Positions 24,601-36,489 are shown, counted from the first letter of the stretch. The stretch is 64,000 bases of DNA from Rhodospirillaceae bacterium (GCA_028819475.1 JAPPLJ010000020.1:1-64000), one strand, 5' to 3'. Made by a program: numbers and translations. The notes: generated by a model not told the origin, from the sequence alone.

Positions 24601-25200
24601 TTACCCTGCGGGCGTTGCCGATGCGCCGGCCGGCTTCGGCGCCGTGACGGGCCGGACATTGGCCGGAGGCGGCGTCTTCGCGGCTTTCTGCTGTGCCTGC
24701 TGCGCCGGCTTCTGCGCCTGCGCAAGCTGTGCCGCCGTCTTGGGCACTTCGAGTTCGCTGGCAGGCCGCCGCTGGCATCGGCCCTGGAACTCGGCGCCGC
24801 TCTCGATCGACAACACATCATGGAGCACATCGCCCGTGACACGCGCCGTTCGGCCGATGGTCACCGTCTTGGCGCTGATCTGGCCGTCGACGGCGCCCGA
24901 CACCGTGATTTCCTCGGCAACAATCTTGCCTTCCACCTTGCCCGAAGCGCCGATCGTCAATCCGCGGACGTGAATATCCCCGGTCACCGAACCGTCGACG
25001 AGAAGCTCGCCGCCCGACGCCAGGTTACCGGTAACGTGAAGGCCCTCGGTTATGACCGAAGGCTTGACGGTCGGTCGCTGCTGCCGAGGCTCCGGCTTGC
25101 TCTCGGCCACCGGATCCGGCGGGGGTACGGGCTCCGGACGGGAGACTGCCGGTGCGGGGCTCGAACCAGCGTTGTCTTTTGACTTGTCTCTCGAAAACAT
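24601..25200 (-). CDS. Bactofilin
   Basis: A 199-residue cytoskeletal protein. A Pro/Ser-rich disordered head (about 1-45) precedes the bactofilin beta-helix (about 47-145) made of short repeats such as 'ITEGLHVTGNLASGGELLVD', 'GSVTGDIHVRGLTIGASG' and 'VEGKIVAEEITVSGAVDG'. An Ala/Gln/Pro-rich tail follows. Bactofilins polymerise without nucleotide and often scaffold peptidoglycan enzymes. The location near a lytic transglycosylase gene is suggestive, though the genes are on opposite strands. Confidence 0.92.
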   Translation of the reverse strand: MFSRDKSKDNAGSSPAPAVSRPEPVPPPDPVAESKPEPRQQRPTVKPSVITEGLHVTGNLASGGELLVDGSVTGDIHVRGLTIGASGKVEGKIVAEEITVSGAVDGQISAKTVTIGRTARVTGDVLHDVLSIESGAEFQGRCQRRPASELEVPKTAAQLAQAQKPAQQAQQKAAKTPPPANVRPVTAPKPAGASATPAG

Positions 25201-25651
25201 GCTTGCCTGCCATGCTCGAATTCAAAGGAGGACGCGGGGACCGCCCGCGACGTTGGTGCGTGTGTGCGGTCCGGTGTGGGTCGACCGGAGGGCGCGAGAC
25301 CGGACCGCGTCCCGGAATGCCCTCTCCGAAACTTGCATCCGGCCACCGGAAATGCGCGAATTTCGCCGCTGCATGCCTGCCTGTTCCCGTCGGCCCGATG
25401 AAATTTGGTCTGTTCCCGGCAAGATAACTTGAGCAATTGTACAGATCAACAGATTTTCTTTTTATTTCCGAGAGATATCCTTCTTTTTGCAGAGGAATTC
25501 ACAAGCCGATTTACCAATTCTTTCCGTCTATTAGCGGCGCTGTCTCACCTCTTCTTTACGATTGCGGCAGGAAAGCGCCGAACCCCCGGAATGTCCGGCC
25601 TGCGATCCCGACCTGCGGGGATGCGGCCCCGGCCCGCGACCCGCCCCGGTC
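25201..25651. other. Spacer between bactofilin and tRNA-Val
   Basis: No gene is supported. The part at 25430-25570 is clearly A/T-richer than the surroundings and may hold the bactofilin promoter. Small open frames here on the + strand run into the antisense of the tRNA and have no protein pattern. Confidence 0.5.
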
Positions 25652-25727
25652 TGGTGGGCGGTGACGGGATCGAACCGCCGACCTACTGGGTGTAAACCAG
25701 TCGCTCTCCCATCTGAGCTAACCGCCC
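25652..25727 (-). tRNA. tRNA-Val (anticodon TAC)
   Basis: Read on the minus strand, GGGCGGT and ACCGCCC form the acceptor stem, with discriminator A and an encoded CCA (25652-25654). The D arm contains TTAGCTCAGATGGGAGAGC, the anticodon stem ACTGG/CCAGT encloses TTTACAC with anticodon TAC, and the T arm has GGTTCGATCC. The 76 bases fold as a normal class I tRNA. It stands downstream of hupB, a common alphaproteobacterial order. Confidence 0.97.
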
Positions 25728-25878
25728 GCAACACCGCCGCTGCGCCGCCGCCAACGTCCGGCCGGAAAATCCAGGCCGCAATTCGCCTCGATCGGTTGTC
25801 GGCGGCCGAACCGAAAATGGCCATCCTGATGCGGACGGCCATTTCCTGTATTGCGAAAATTTTTCGGGCAAGAAGGGC

Positions 25879-26151
25879 CTAGTTCAGCGCATCTTTCAGG
25901 CCCTTGCCGGCCTTGAACTTCGGCTGACGGGAGGCAGCGATCTGGATCGTTTCTCCAGTACGCGGATTTCTGCCGGTGGAAGCCGCCCGGTTAGTCACGT
26001 GGAAGGAGCCAAAACCGACAAGTTTCACCTCTCCGCCGGACTTCAGGGTATCGGTAATCGAAGCGAGCGTCGCATCGATAGCAGATGCAACGTCGGATTT
26101 GCTCAGGCCCGTGCTGGCGGCAACGGCAGCAATAAGGTCGTTTTTGTTCAC
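25879..26151 (-). CDS. hupB: DNA-binding protein HU
   Basis: A 90-residue nucleoid protein that bends and compacts DNA. It has the full HU fold: 'MNKNDLIAAVAASTGLSKSD', the 'GFGSFHV' turn, the DNA-binding arm 'RNPRTGETIQI' and 'KFKAGKGLKDAL'. The start is GTG with AAGGA eight bases upstream. The gene follows lon on the same strand, as in many proteobacteria. Two copies of an 11-base palindrome lie upstream. Confidence 0.97.
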   Translation of the reverse strand: MNKNDLIAAVAASTGLSKSDVASAIDATLASITDTLKSGGEVKLVGFGSFHVTNRAASTGRNPRTGETIQIAASRQPKFKAGKGLKDALN

Positions 26152-26185
26152 CTAAGGGTTCCTTCTTGCTCTTGGATAATTGAAG

Positions 26186-26270
26186 ACCATCCGCCGGATG
26201 TGCGCCACGCACCGTCTTTCTGCCAAGACGGCTGCCTCCTCCCGCATTTCGAACTCAATCCGCCGGATTG
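26186..26270 (-). promoter_or_regulatory. Paired palindromes upstream of hupB
   Basis: The word atccgccggat occurs at 26187-26197 and 26258-26268, each copy extended by one or two further symmetric bases. Their centres are 71 bases apart, close to a whole number of helical turns (about 6.8). A degenerate third copy (atcccggcggat) lies near 26350. The spacing and location upstream of hupB suggest a regulator site; this is inference. Confidence 0.45.
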
Positions 26271-26399
26271 CCCCAAGTGTAAGGCGAACGCGGCAACCCG
26301 GTCAATCACCGAAACCGCAGCAAAGCGTGTATCTCGCAGGGAATTTACCATCCCGGCGGATTTCACCATCCACTCGCATTGCCTTGCGCGATGGTGCCG

Positions 26400-28808
<2,409 letters not shown>

Positions 28809-28985
28809 ATGTTTCACCCGAAACGTTGACGACCGACTCCGTTCAGGCATCGACCGCAGGAAAGGTCATGGCCGGTAAACCGGCGCCGCCACCGCGGCCG
28901 CTGAACGCGCCTTCAAGCCGATAAATCGGTTCGTTCGCCGCCGGATCAAGGGCCTCGCGGTAAAGTGCGACGCCGGGTCGGCGCT

Positions 28986-30254
28986 TCAGGCGCTGACGCC
29001 GCCCATTTCTGCCTTGCGGTCGGCATAGAGCAGCAGGGGCTGCGCCCCGCCCTCGACGACCTCCTGGCTGATCGCGACTTCCTCGATCCCATCGTCGCCC
29101 GGCAGGTCGAACATCGAATCGAGCAGGATATTCTCCATGATCGAGCGCAGGCCGCGGGCGCCCGTTTTCCGCGCTATCGCCTTGCGGGCGATCGCCGCCA
29201 GGGCATCGTCCGTGAAGCTGAGCTTGGCGCCTTCCATGTCGAACAGGCGCTGGTATTGCTTGACCAGCGCGTTCTTCGGCTCGGTCAGGATCCGGACCAG
29301 CGTGTGCTCGTCCAGGTCCTCAAGCGTGGCAATGACCGGCAGGCGGCCGACGAACTCCGGAATCAGCCCGAATTTCAGCAGGTCTTCCGGCTCCAGGTCG
29401 CGCAGCACCTCGCCGGTCTTGCGCTCGTCGGGCGCGCGGACGTCGGCGCCGAAGCCGATCGACTTGTTCTGGCCCCGCGACGAAATGATTTTCTCCAGAC
29501 CGGAGAAGGCGCCACCGCAGATGAAGAGGATGTTGGTGGTATCGACCTGGAGGAATTCCTGCTGCGGATGCTTGCGCCCGCCCTGGGGCGGCACGGAAGC
29601 GACCGTTCCCTCCATGATCTTGAGCAGCGCCTGCTGCACGCCCTCGCCGGAAACGTCGCGGGTGATCGACGGGTTGTCCGCCTTGCGGCTGATCTTGTCG
29701 ACCTCGTCGATATAGACGATGCCGCGCTGCGCCCGCTCGACATTGTAATCGGCGGCCTGGAGCAGCTTCAGGATGATGTTCTCGACATCCTCGCCGACAT
29801 AGCCCGCTTCGGTCAGCGTCGTGGCGTCCGCCATCGTGAAGGGCACGTCGATGATGCGCGCCAGCGTCTGGGCCAGCAGGGTCTTGCCGCAGCCGGTCGG
29901 CCCGACGAGCAGGATATTTGACTTGGCGAGTTCGACGCCGTTGGACTTGGCGCCGTGCGCCAGGCGCTTGTAGTGATTGTGGACCGCGACGGAAAGCACC
30001 CGCTTGGCGTGATGCTGGCCGATCACATAATCGTCCAGAACCTCGTTGATCTCGAGCGGCGTCGGCACGCCGTCGCGGCTCTTGACGACATTGGACTTGT
30101 TCTCCTCCCGGATGATGTCCATGCAGAGCTCGACGCACTCGTCGCAGATGAACACCGTCGGACCGGCGATCAGCTTGCGCACCTCGTGCTGGCTCTTGCC
30201 GCAGAACGAGCAGTAGAGGGTGTTCTTGGAATCGCCGTTGCCGGATTTGCTCAT
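28986..30254 (-). CDS. clpX: ATP-dependent unfoldase ClpX
   Basis: A 422-residue hexameric unfoldase that feeds substrates to ClpP. The N-terminal zinc domain has Cys15, Cys18, Cys37 and Cys40 ('LYCSFCGK', 'FICDEC'). Walker A is '[15 protein letters not shown]', Walker B '[10 protein letters not shown]', and the pore loop 'GYVGEDV' and sensor '[13 protein letters not shown]' are present. The IGF-type loop that docks on ClpP is 'KSIGFGAD'. It stands between clpP and lon on the same strand. Confidence 0.98.
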   Translation of the reverse strand: MSKSGNGDSKNTLYCSFCGKSQHEVRKLIAGPTVFICDECVELCMDIIREENKSNVVKSRDGVPTPLEINEVLDDYVIGQHHAKRVLSVAVHNHYKRLAHGAKSNGVELAKSNILLVGPTGCGKTLLAQTLARIIDVPFTMADATTLTEAGYVGEDVENIILKLLQAADYNVERAQRGIVYIDEVDKISRKADNPSITRDVSGEGVQQALLKIMEGTVASVPPQGGRKHPQQEFLQVDTTNILFICGGAFSGLEKIISSRGQNKSIGFGADVRAPDERKTGEVLRDLEPEDLLKFGLIPEFVGRLPVIATLEDLDEHTLVRILTEPKNALVKQYQRLFDMEGAKLSFTDDALAAIARKAIARKTGARGLRSIMENILLDSMFDLPGDDGIEEVAISQEVVEGGAQPLLLYADRKAEMGGVSA

Positions 30255-30440
30255 CGGTGGTCGGCCCTATCAGGATCGGCGTCAGGATCGGCTTGCAAAT
30301 CGAAAATCCGCATCAATCGGTCTGGCGGTCTGGCCCCGTTTCCCGCGACGCCGCGGTCCGAAACGTCGCGATTGGGGCGCATGATAGCGACAGGCCCGGA
30401 CCGTGACCAGATTGAATCAGGTCTGCGGCGCGCTGCCCGA

Positions 30441-31085
30441 CTATCCGCCGTCCCCGTTGTCGTCATCGCTGTCCTGGGGCCGGCTGGTCACGACCTCGTC
30501 GATGATGCCGAAATCCTTCGATTCCTCCGGAGTCAGGAAGCGGTCTCGGTCCATCGCATCCTCGATCGCCGCGAGCTCCTGGCCGGTATGCCGGACGTAA
30601 ATGTCGTTCAGCCGCGCGCGCACGGCAAGAATTTCCCGGGCGTGAATTTCGATGTCCGTCGCCTGGCCCTGGAACCCGCCGGACGGTTGATGAATCATGA
30701 TTCGGGCATTCGGCAGCGCATAGCGCTTGCCCGGCGCCCCGGCGGCAAGCAGCAGCGAGCCCATGGAAGCCGCCTGCCCGACGCAGACGGTCGACACCTC
30801 CGGCCGGACATATTGCATCGTGTCGTAGACCGACAGGCCGGAAGTCACGATACCGCCCGGAGAATTGATGTAGATCGAAATGTCCTTGGTCGGGTTTTCG
30901 GCTTCCAGAAACAGCAGTTGCGCGCAGATCAGCGACGACATCTGGTCCTCGACGGCGCCGGTGATGAAGACGATGCGCTCTTTCAACAGGCGGGAATAGA
31001 TGTCGTAGGCCCGTTCGCCGCGGTTGGTCTGTTCGACGACCATGGGCACGAGCGTGTTCATGTAGTGATCGGCGGGATCGGGCAT
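30441..31085 (-). CDS. clpP: Clp protease proteolytic subunit ClpP
   Basis: A 214-residue serine peptidase that forms the two-ring chamber used by ClpX. The catalytic Ser107 is in '[12 protein letters not shown]' and His132 is in '[10 protein letters not shown]'; the Asp is further on. '[20 protein letters not shown]' is the typical N-terminus. The ATG at 31085 (MPDPADHYM) has GAGAG upstream; the frame stays open to 31301 but that extension is low-complexity and dissimilar. It is co-oriented with tig upstream and clpX downstream. Confidence 0.97.
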   Translation of the reverse strand: MPDPADHYMNTLVPMVVEQTNRGERAYDIYSRLLKERIVFITGAVEDQMSSLICAQLLFLEAENPTKDISIYINSPGGIVTSGLSVYDTMQYVRPEVSTVCVGQAASMGSLLLAAGAPGKRYALPNARIMIHQPSGGFQGQATDIEIHAREILAVRARLNDIYVRHTGQELAAIEDAMDRDRFLTPEESKDFGIIDEVVTSRPQDSDDDNGDGG

Positions 31086-31251
31086 ACGGCTCTCTCGAAG
31101 CTCTCTCGATTGGGGGTTCGGCTTTGGAGACGGCCGGGCGGAGCGGTCCGACGCCAGTACATAGGCTTCCCGTGCAGGCGCTGCCAGTCCGGTGTCCGCC
31201 CCGCCGCAGGCCGCCGGGCCCTTGCGGCAGGCGGTTCCGGGGCCTTGTTTT

Positions 31252-32604
31252 CTACGCGGCCGCCTCTCCTGCCGGCGCGGCGTCCGTTTCCGGCATGGCA
31301 ATGACCTCTTCCAGCGTCGAGTCCTTCTCGCTGACCTGGGCGAGCTCGACGATATAGTCGATCACCTTGTCCTCGTAGATCGGCGCCTTGAGGCCGTCGC
31401 GCATCTCGGCGTTCTTCTGGTAGGCCTCCATCACCTCGCGCTGGCGTCCTGGATAATTCTGCGCCTCGCGCAGGATGGCCCGGTTCAGTTCTTCGTTGGA
31501 CACCTCGATGTCCTGCCCGGCGCCGATCGCGCTGAGCACGATGCCGAGACGGACCCGGCGGGCCGCAATATCGCGATATTCGGCCTTCAGCGCGTCTTCG
31601 GACTTGTCCTTTTCGTCCTCGTCGAGCCCGTCCTGCGCCTTGCGTTCTTCATAGTGCGTCCAGATCGCCTCGAATTCGACCTCGACCATGCCCGGCGGCA
31701 GTTCGAATTCGTGGCCGTCGGCCAGAATATCGAGCAGGTCGCGTTTCAGGCGGGTCCGGCTCACGCCGTTATATTCGCGCTCGATGTCGGCCTTTACGGC
31801 TTCCCGCAGCGCGTTCAGATCTTCGGCGCCCAGGGATTTGGCGAATTCGTCGTCGATCTCCGGCAATTTCGATGTCCGCAGTTCTTTCACCGTCACGTCG
31901 AAGACCGCATCCTTCCCTGCCAGGGTTTCGGCCGGGTATTCTTCCGGGAACGCGATCTTCACGTCCTTCCGGTCGCCGGCCTTCGCGCCGATCAACTGGT
32001 CCTCGAAACCGGGGACGAAGGTGTTGGCGCCGAGACTCAGGTGATAGTCCTCGGCCGTGCCACCGTCGAACGCCTCGCCGTCCACGGTGCCGCGGAAGTC
32101 GATGACAGCGATATCGCCGGCCGCGGCCTCGTGGCCGTCGGGCGCCGGTTCGGATTCCTTCCGGTTCTCGGCGAAGGAGGCGACCGCCCGGTCGACGACG
32201 TCCTCCGCCACCGGGATCCGGAGCCGTTCCAGTTCGATGGTCGCCAGGTCCATGACGGTGAAGTCCGGCAGGACTTCCAGCGACATGGTGTATTCGAGAT
32301 CGCCGCCGTCCTTGTAGTCGCCGATCTCGATTTGCGGCTGCATCGCCGGTTTGAGTTCCTTGTCCTCCAGCGTCTTCGCAACGCTCTCCTGGAGCGTTTC
32401 CTCCAGCACCTCTCCCAGCACCGACTTGCCCAGCCGCATTTTCAGGACCGGCAGCGGCGCCTTGCCCCGGCGGAACCCCGGAAGCTGGATATCCCGGCCG
32501 ACCTCGGTCAGCTTGCTGGTGACCTTGCCGTCGATGTCTTTCGCCGGGATGGATACCCTGTATTCGCGTTTCAGGCCTTCGGCCGTCGTTTCCGTCACCT
32601 GCAT
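31252..32604 (-). CDS. tig: Trigger factor
   Basis: A 450-residue ribosome-bound chaperone and peptidyl-prolyl isomerase. The ribosome-docking loop is '[19 protein letters not shown]' near residue 45, the FKBP-like domain runs through '[20 protein letters not shown]' and '[16 protein letters not shown]', and a long acidic helical C-terminal chaperone domain follows. It heads the tig-clpP-clpX-lon block, linking nascent chain folding with proteolysis. The C-terminus ends in a short Ala/Glu tail. Confidence 0.97.
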   Translation of the reverse strand: MQVTETTAEGLKREYRVSIPAKDIDGKVTSKLTEVGRDIQLPGFRRGKAPLPVLKMRLGKSVLGEVLEETLQESVAKTLEDKELKPAMQPQIEIGDYKDGGDLEYTMSLEVLPDFTVMDLATIELERLRIPVAEDVVDRAVASFAENRKESEPAPDGHEAAAGDIAVIDFRGTVDGEAFDGGTAEDYHLSLGANTFVPGFEDQLIGAKAGDRKDVKIAFPEEYPAETLAGKDAVFDVTVKELRTSKLPEIDDEFAKSLGAEDLNALREAVKADIEREYNGVSRTRLKRDLLDILADGHEFELPPGMVEVEFEAIWTHYEERKAQDGLDEDEKDKSEDALKAEYRDIAARRVRLGIVLSAIGAGQDIEVSNEELNRAILREAQNYPGRQREVMEAYQKNAEMRDGLKAPIYEDKVIDYIVELAQVSEKDSTLEEVIAMPETDAAPAGEAAA

Positions 32605-32683
32605 GGTTCGGCAAATCCAATCTTGAGGCTCGGGCGGCGCGGGCGCCCGTTCGGTTCGTTTCCGTTCGATCCGGTCGGCCGGA

Positions 32684-32768
32684 TGGTGCGGGCGGAGGGA
32701 CTCGAACCCCCACGACTTTCGTCACTGGCACCTAAAGCCAGCGCGTCTACCAATTCCGCCACGCCCGC
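32684..32768 (-). tRNA. tRNA-Leu (anticodon TAG)
   Basis: On the minus strand the acceptor GCGGGCG pairs with CGCCCGC, followed by discriminator A and an encoded CCA (32684-32686). The anticodon stem CTGGC/GCCAG encloses TTTAGGT, giving TAG. A long variable arm (TGACGAAAGTCG region) identifies a class II tRNA, and GGTTCGAGTCC is the T arm. It lies upstream of tig on the same strand. Confidence 0.97.
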
Positions 32769-32780
32769 GCGGCCCCGATA

Positions 32781-32822
32781 TCCCGAACGGGAAAATCCCG
32801 AACGGGGAACTCCCGAAAGGGA
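32781..32822. repeat. Three tandem 15-base self-complementary units
   Basis: Units begin at 32781, 32796 and 32811: tcccgaacggga, tcccgaacgggg and tcccgaaaggga, each joined by three bases to the next. Each unit can form a small stem (tcccg/cggga type). The array lies 13 bases upstream of the tRNA-Leu 5' end on the minus strand and downstream of the acyl-CoA synthetase gene, so it could be a terminator cluster or overlap the tRNA promoter. Confidence 0.65.
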
Positions 32823-32938
32823 CGGGGCGCGCCGCCGCCGCGCGGGCAGCGTATAAGGCCGCCCCGGCCATCGTTCAAGCGTTGCCCGGCAATCAAGACG
32901 TTGCGCCGCAATCGCCCGGGAACCGGGCAGGCGGCCCG

Positions 32939-34807
32939 TCAGACGGAGACCTCCACCCTGTAGTCCACCGGAAAGCCACGCAGGAGCGACCTGACCCGTT
33001 CTTCCGCTGCGCCGTCCGCGCCGCCCAGCGCAATATGCGCCGAAAGGCCCGCCGCCGATTGTTGCCCGGTCACCGCCACGGTAACGCCGTCGTCCCGCAA
33101 GGGCGCCAGCGCTTCGCCGAAAACCCTTTCGATCGACTGCAGCCGCAGGGCAGGCTTGAACACCTTGCCGAGCGCAGTCTGCGGCAGGCCGGGCAGGATA
33201 TGCACCCGTTTCGGCACGGCCGGCCGTTCGGCGATCAACGGCGTCACGAAGGCGAGGATTTCCTCTTCGGTCGCCGGCATATCCGGCTTGAGCGCGACAT
33301 AGACCACAGGCAGTTCGCCGGCGTAGGCATCCGGCTGCCCGACCGCCGCACTCATCTCGACGGCGGGATGCCGGTTCACGATCTCCTCGACCATGGCGGG
33401 GTCGATATTGTGGGCGCCGCGGATGATGACATCCTTGGACCGGCCGGTGACGTAAACGTAGCCGTTCTCGTCGAGATGGCCGAGATCGCCGCTGATCAGC
33501 CAGCCGTCTTCGGTGAACGTGCCGGCGTTGCGCTTGCGATCGGTGTAGCCGGGGCTGACGTTGGGGCCATGCACCGCAATCACGCCCGTTTCTCCGACCG
33601 GCATCGGCCTCGAGACGTCGGCGCCGTCCGGGCCGAGCGCCGCGGCAATGACTTCGGTGTGGGGCAAGGGAAGGCCGCAGGATCCCCGCACCCGCGCCGG
33701 CGCAAGATAGGGCTCTATGGTAACGATGCCCGCGCTCTCGGTCATGCCGAACGCGTTGCGCACCGGAATGCCGTAAGTTTCCTCGAAGACGTCGGCCATT
33801 TCCGTCGGCAGCGGCGACCCGCCGATCACCATGCGGCGCACGCACGAAATGTCGGCCTCCGGGTAGGGCTGGCTGAGCAGCGCCGCCAGCAGCGTCGGGA
33901 CTGCGGACAGGAAACTCACGCGATGCTCCGCGACATGTTCCCAGTAGCGGGCGATGACGTCGGGATGGCGGACGCCCAGGCGGGTCGGCAGCAGCAGGCC
34001 GGCGCCGCCGGCCAGGAGCGAGAGGCCGAATACCATCGATCCGGCGACATGGAACAGCGGAAAGCCGTTGATCGCCATATCGTCCGGCCGGATATGGAAC
34101 ATCCGGCTGGCTGACCACGCGACATGCACCTGGTTGCCGTGACTGTGCAGTGCCAGTTTCGGTGCGCCGGTCGTGCCGCCGGTATGGAAGCAGGACGCGA
34201 TATCTTCCCGCCGGATCGCGCGGCCCGAAGTCAGGCGGTCGGCGGGATAGCCGGCGATCGCCGAGGCAAAATCGTCCGCCCCGTCCTGCGCGCCGCCGAT
34301 CGACAGAACGGCGTTGAGACCCCACGCCCGGTCGTGGACGTCCAGGGCCTTGCGCCAGATATCGAGCGCCGGATCCGGCCCCAGCGCCACCAGCACCTTG
34401 GCGCCGGCCGCTTCGACCAGTTCCGCGATATGGTCGGTATTGAGCAGATTGTTGACGAGGCAGGCCCGGCCCGCCGCCGATCCGCCCCACAGGGCGAAAT
34501 GCGCCTCCGGGATGTTCGGCGCCAGCATGGCGACTGCGTCGTCCGGGCCGACGCCGAGATCGGTGAACAGGTTCGCCGCCTGGGTCACCCGGGCGAACAG
34601 GTCGGCATGGGAGATGTCGACCGCCGGGCCGCCCGGCGCGCCGGTTTCGAGGAAGCGAAAGGCCGGCCGGTCGCCGAACAGGTCGCGCCCTCGGGCCAGC
34701 AGTTCCCAGGTGGAGGCGACGGGCAGGAAGCCGTCCGCGGTCGCCGCTTCCAGTGCCCTGATATCCGCCTGGTTCCGGATCTTGCGGTTTGCGGCAGGCT
34801 CGGTCAT
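32939..34807 (-). CDS. Acyl-CoA synthetase (AMP-forming)
   Basis: A 622-residue ANL-superfamily enzyme that activates a carboxylic acid as an acyl-AMP and then an acyl-CoA. Motifs are the P-loop 'SCFHTGGTTGAPKLALHSHG', 'RNAFGMTESAG', 'GWLISGDLGHLDENGYVYVT' with 'GRSKDVIIRGAHNIDP', and the C-terminal catalytic Lys in 'LPQTALGKVFKPAL'. The substrate is not predictable; the form resembles fatty-acyl or aryl-CoA ligases. An additional tail of about 70 residues follows the A10 Lys. Its ATG overlaps the tenA stop (ATGA). Confidence 0.92.
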   Translation of the reverse strand: MTEPAANRKIRNQADIRALEAATADGFLPVASTWELLARGRDLFGDRPAFRFLETGAPGGPAVDISHADLFARVTQAANLFTDLGVGPDDAVAMLAPNIPEAHFALWGGSAAGRACLVNNLLNTDHIAELVEAAGAKVLVALGPDPALDIWRKALDVHDRAWGLNAVLSIGGAQDGADDFASAIAGYPADRLTSGRAIRREDIASCFHTGGTTGAPKLALHSHGNQVHVAWSASRMFHIRPDDMAINGFPLFHVAGSMVFGLSLLAGGAGLLLPTRLGVRHPDVIARYWEHVAEHRVSFLSAVPTLLAALLSQPYPEADISCVRRMVIGGSPLPTEMADVFEETYGIPVRNAFGMTESAGIVTIEPYLAPARVRGSCGLPLPHTEVIAAALGPDGADVSRPMPVGETGVIAVHGPNVSPGYTDRKRNAGTFTEDGWLISGDLGHLDENGYVYVTGRSKDVIIRGAHNIDPAMVEEIVNRHPAVEMSAAVGQPDAYAGELPVVYVALKPDMPATEEEILAFVTPLIAERPAVPKRVHILPGLPQTALGKVFKPALRLQSIERVFGEALAPLRDDGVTVAVTGQQSAAGLSAHIALGGADGAAEERVRSLLRGFPVDYRVEVSV

Positions 34808-35493
34808 GCGGCATCCAATCCCATCTGCCAGAAACCGGCCTCCAACCGTGTCGCTTCGTCGAAAATCCTTTGTACGCCGGCCAGGCGGGCGTCGCTGCCG
34901 CGGCGGGCCCAGAGATCGTCCAGGGCAGCGGCGGCGCCGCGCGCGATCGCCTGATATTCATCGCCCGAATACATCTCGATCCAGGCGCGGTAGGGGTTGT
35001 TCGCCACCGTTTCGAGAGTGCCGAGTGTCCGGCCGATCTCGCCATAGCCGACGACGCAGGGCGCGAGCGCGACATGCAGGTCCAGCAGATCGCCGCGCAG
35101 GCCGGTTTCGATCACATAGCGGGTATAGGCGAGGCATCCCGGCGCTTCCGGCGCGGCTTCCATATCGGCTTCTGTCAGGCCCCAGGAGGCGCAGAACTCG
35201 ACGTGCAGGCGCATTTCGGTATCGGATATGCCGGCCAACACCTCCGCAGCCGAGCGGATGTCCGCCAGGGTCTCCGCCTTGTAGGCGGCGAGCGCCCAGG
35301 CGCGCGAGAAGTGGATGAGGAACAGATAATCCTGGATCAGGTAATGCCGGAACGCCGCTTCCGGCAGGCTGCCGGCGCCCAGCTGCCGAACGAACTCGTG
35401 CCCGACATAGGCGTCCCACTGCGCCCCGGCGCCGACCCGCAGCCGGTTGAACAGCGCGCCTTCGTAAACGGGTTCCTTCGAAGCCTCGACCAT
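34804..35493 (-). CDS. tenA: TenA/thiaminase II family protein
   Basis: A 229-residue all-helical protein of the TenA family, which hydrolyses thiamin breakdown products to recycle the pyrimidine HMP. The active-site Cys is in 'ALAPCVVGYGEIG', with the upstream Tyr/Asp cluster 'FRHYLIQDYLFLIHFSRA' and a distal 'NPYRAWIEMYSGDEY' with the conserved Glu. The ATG at 35493 starts at the conserved region; the frame is open to 35529. It overlaps the acyl-CoA synthetase gene by four bases, so the two are co-translated. No TPP riboswitch was recognised upstream. Confidence 0.88.
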   Translation of the reverse strand: MVEASKEPVYEGALFNRLRVGAGAQWDAYVGHEFVRQLGAGSLPEAAFRHYLIQDYLFLIHFSRAWALAAYKAETLADIRSAAEVLAGISDTEMRLHVEFCASWGLTEADMEAAPEAPGCLAYTRYVIETGLRGDLLDLHVALAPCVVGYGEIGRTLGTLETVANNPYRAWIEMYSGDEYQAIARGAAAALDDLWARRGSDARLAGVQRIFDEATRLEAGFWQMGLDAA

Positions 35494-35695
35494 ATTCTTG
35501 CGGACGCCCCCAGGGCAGGTACGCGACAAGCCCTTCCAGCGTCTTTCCTGTACTTTCCTGTGCAGTCTAAGAGGCCGTTATAGCGTCAAACAGGACCGCC
35601 GAAACGACGCTTTGTCACCCGGCAAGCGATCGAGCGACCGCAGCATCGAACAGTTGCAACCGCAGCGGCCCGACCGTCTCACCGCCGAAGGCGGC

Positions 35696-36133
35696 TCAGG
35701 CAGCCTCGTCGACCGTGACCGTTACGCGCTTTCCCAGCCGGCGCAATGCGCGGTCCATTGTTGCGGCCTTGGTGCTGTGTTCCGGATTCAACATGCGCCG
35801 CACCTCGCTTTCAGCGACATCGAGGTCGCGGGCCAACCGGCGTTGCGATATCCCGGCCTCACGCCAGGCCTCGTAAAGGGCCGCCTTCAGGGCGATCTGC
35901 ACCGGCGGGACGACCAGGGGCTGCCCCCTGCCGGCGCGCGACGGCCGGGGCAGGCCTCCGCCCTCCCGGATTGTCGTCGCAATAAGCTCGCGCAGCAGGT
36001 CTTTGGCTTCATCCAGCGCCTCGTCCGGGCTGGCGCCGTCGGTGGCGCCCCACCCGAAATCCGGAAACGCGACGACATACCGTCCGTCCTCATCGCGTTC
36101 GATCTCGGCAGGATAGTTATAGGCATCCGGCAT
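35696..36133 (-). CDS. hicB: HicB family antitoxin with HTH domain
   Basis: A 145-residue antitoxin. The N-terminal partial RNase-H-like fold is 'YPAEIERDEDGRYVVAFPDF' to 'DEALDEAKDLLRELI', which masks HicA. The C-terminal half is a helix-turn-helix, 'GISQRRLARDLDVAESEVRR', expected to bind the operon's own promoter. It lies 38 bases after hicA on the same strand, the usual toxin-first order. Confidence 0.9.
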   Translation of the reverse strand: MPDAYNYPAEIERDEDGRYVVAFPDFGWGATDGASPDEALDEAKDLLRELIATTIREGGGLPRPSRAGRGQPLVVPPVQIALKAALYEAWREAGISQRRLARDLDVAESEVRRMLNPEHSTKAATMDRALRRLGKRVTVTVDEAA

Positions 36134-36171
36134 GTTGCGGCCCTCCGCGGATTTTACCGTCGTTCACATAC

Positions 36172-36384
36172 CTAGAAATCGTCCCTGTCGATCCCGAGGT
36201 CGGCGAGCATCTTGGCGATCAACCCCTTGCCGATTTCCTTCTTGCGGTCCTTGACGGTGGTCTTGCGGTCGCCGGCATAGAGCGTTCCGTGCGAACCGGC
36301 GCCTTCGGACGCCACGAAGCGCACCTCCAGATTCCGGCTTCTCGCCCACTTGCGGACCCGCGCAATGAACTGTCGTCCGTTCAC
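36172..36384 (-). CDS. hicA: HicA family mRNA interferase toxin
   Basis: A 70-residue dsRBD-like RNase that cuts mRNA when not held by HicB. The conserved core is 'FIARVRKWARSRNLEVRF' and 'EGAGSHGTLYAGDRKTTVKD'; the His of GSHG is the catalytic residue. I place the start at the GTG at 36384 because family members begin here (NGRQFI) and a promoter lies immediately upstream; the ATG at 36432 would sit upstream of that promoter. No ribosome site precedes the GTG, which suggests a leaderless transcript. Confidence 0.85.
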   Translation of the reverse strand: MNGRQFIARVRKWARSRNLEVRFVASEGAGSHGTLYAGDRKTTVKDRKKEIGKGLIAKMLADLGIDRDDF

Positions 36385-36390
36385 GCCGCA

Positions 36391-36450
36391 ATTGTGTGGA
36401 CCGGCAGCGGGCCGGTCAAGAAAAATGCGCACAAAATTGCGCGCAATTTT
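36391..36450 (-). promoter_or_regulatory. hicAB promoter and upstream palindrome
   Basis: On the minus strand: TTGACC (36419-36414), a 17-base spacer and CACAAT (36396-36391), which predicts a start at 36384, the first base of the hicA GTG. A perfect 18-base palindrome, aaaattgcgcgcaatttt (36433-36450), lies 13 bases before the -35 and is a candidate HicB operator. Confidence 0.6.
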
Positions 36451-36489
36451 TTCTCGATGCTCGCCTGATTTCCGTCCCGACCGGCCATG

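Noticed and set aside
25405..25695. A 96-codon frame on the + strand
   Set aside because: It runs antisense through tRNA-Val and has no ribosome site or protein pattern.
28809..28985. CTTGAA word (28917-28912, minus strand) as a heat-shock promoter for lon
   Set aside because: The -35 resembles the sigma-32 form, but no matching -10 (CCCCAT-type) lies 16-18 bases downstream.
30255..30300. Direct repeat of tcaggatcggc upstream of clpX
   Set aside because: Two short copies in a GC-rich spacer with no symmetry; not enough to call a site.
35494..35695. TPP riboswitch upstream of tenA
   Set aside because: The conserved THI-box words were not found on the minus strand of this spacer.
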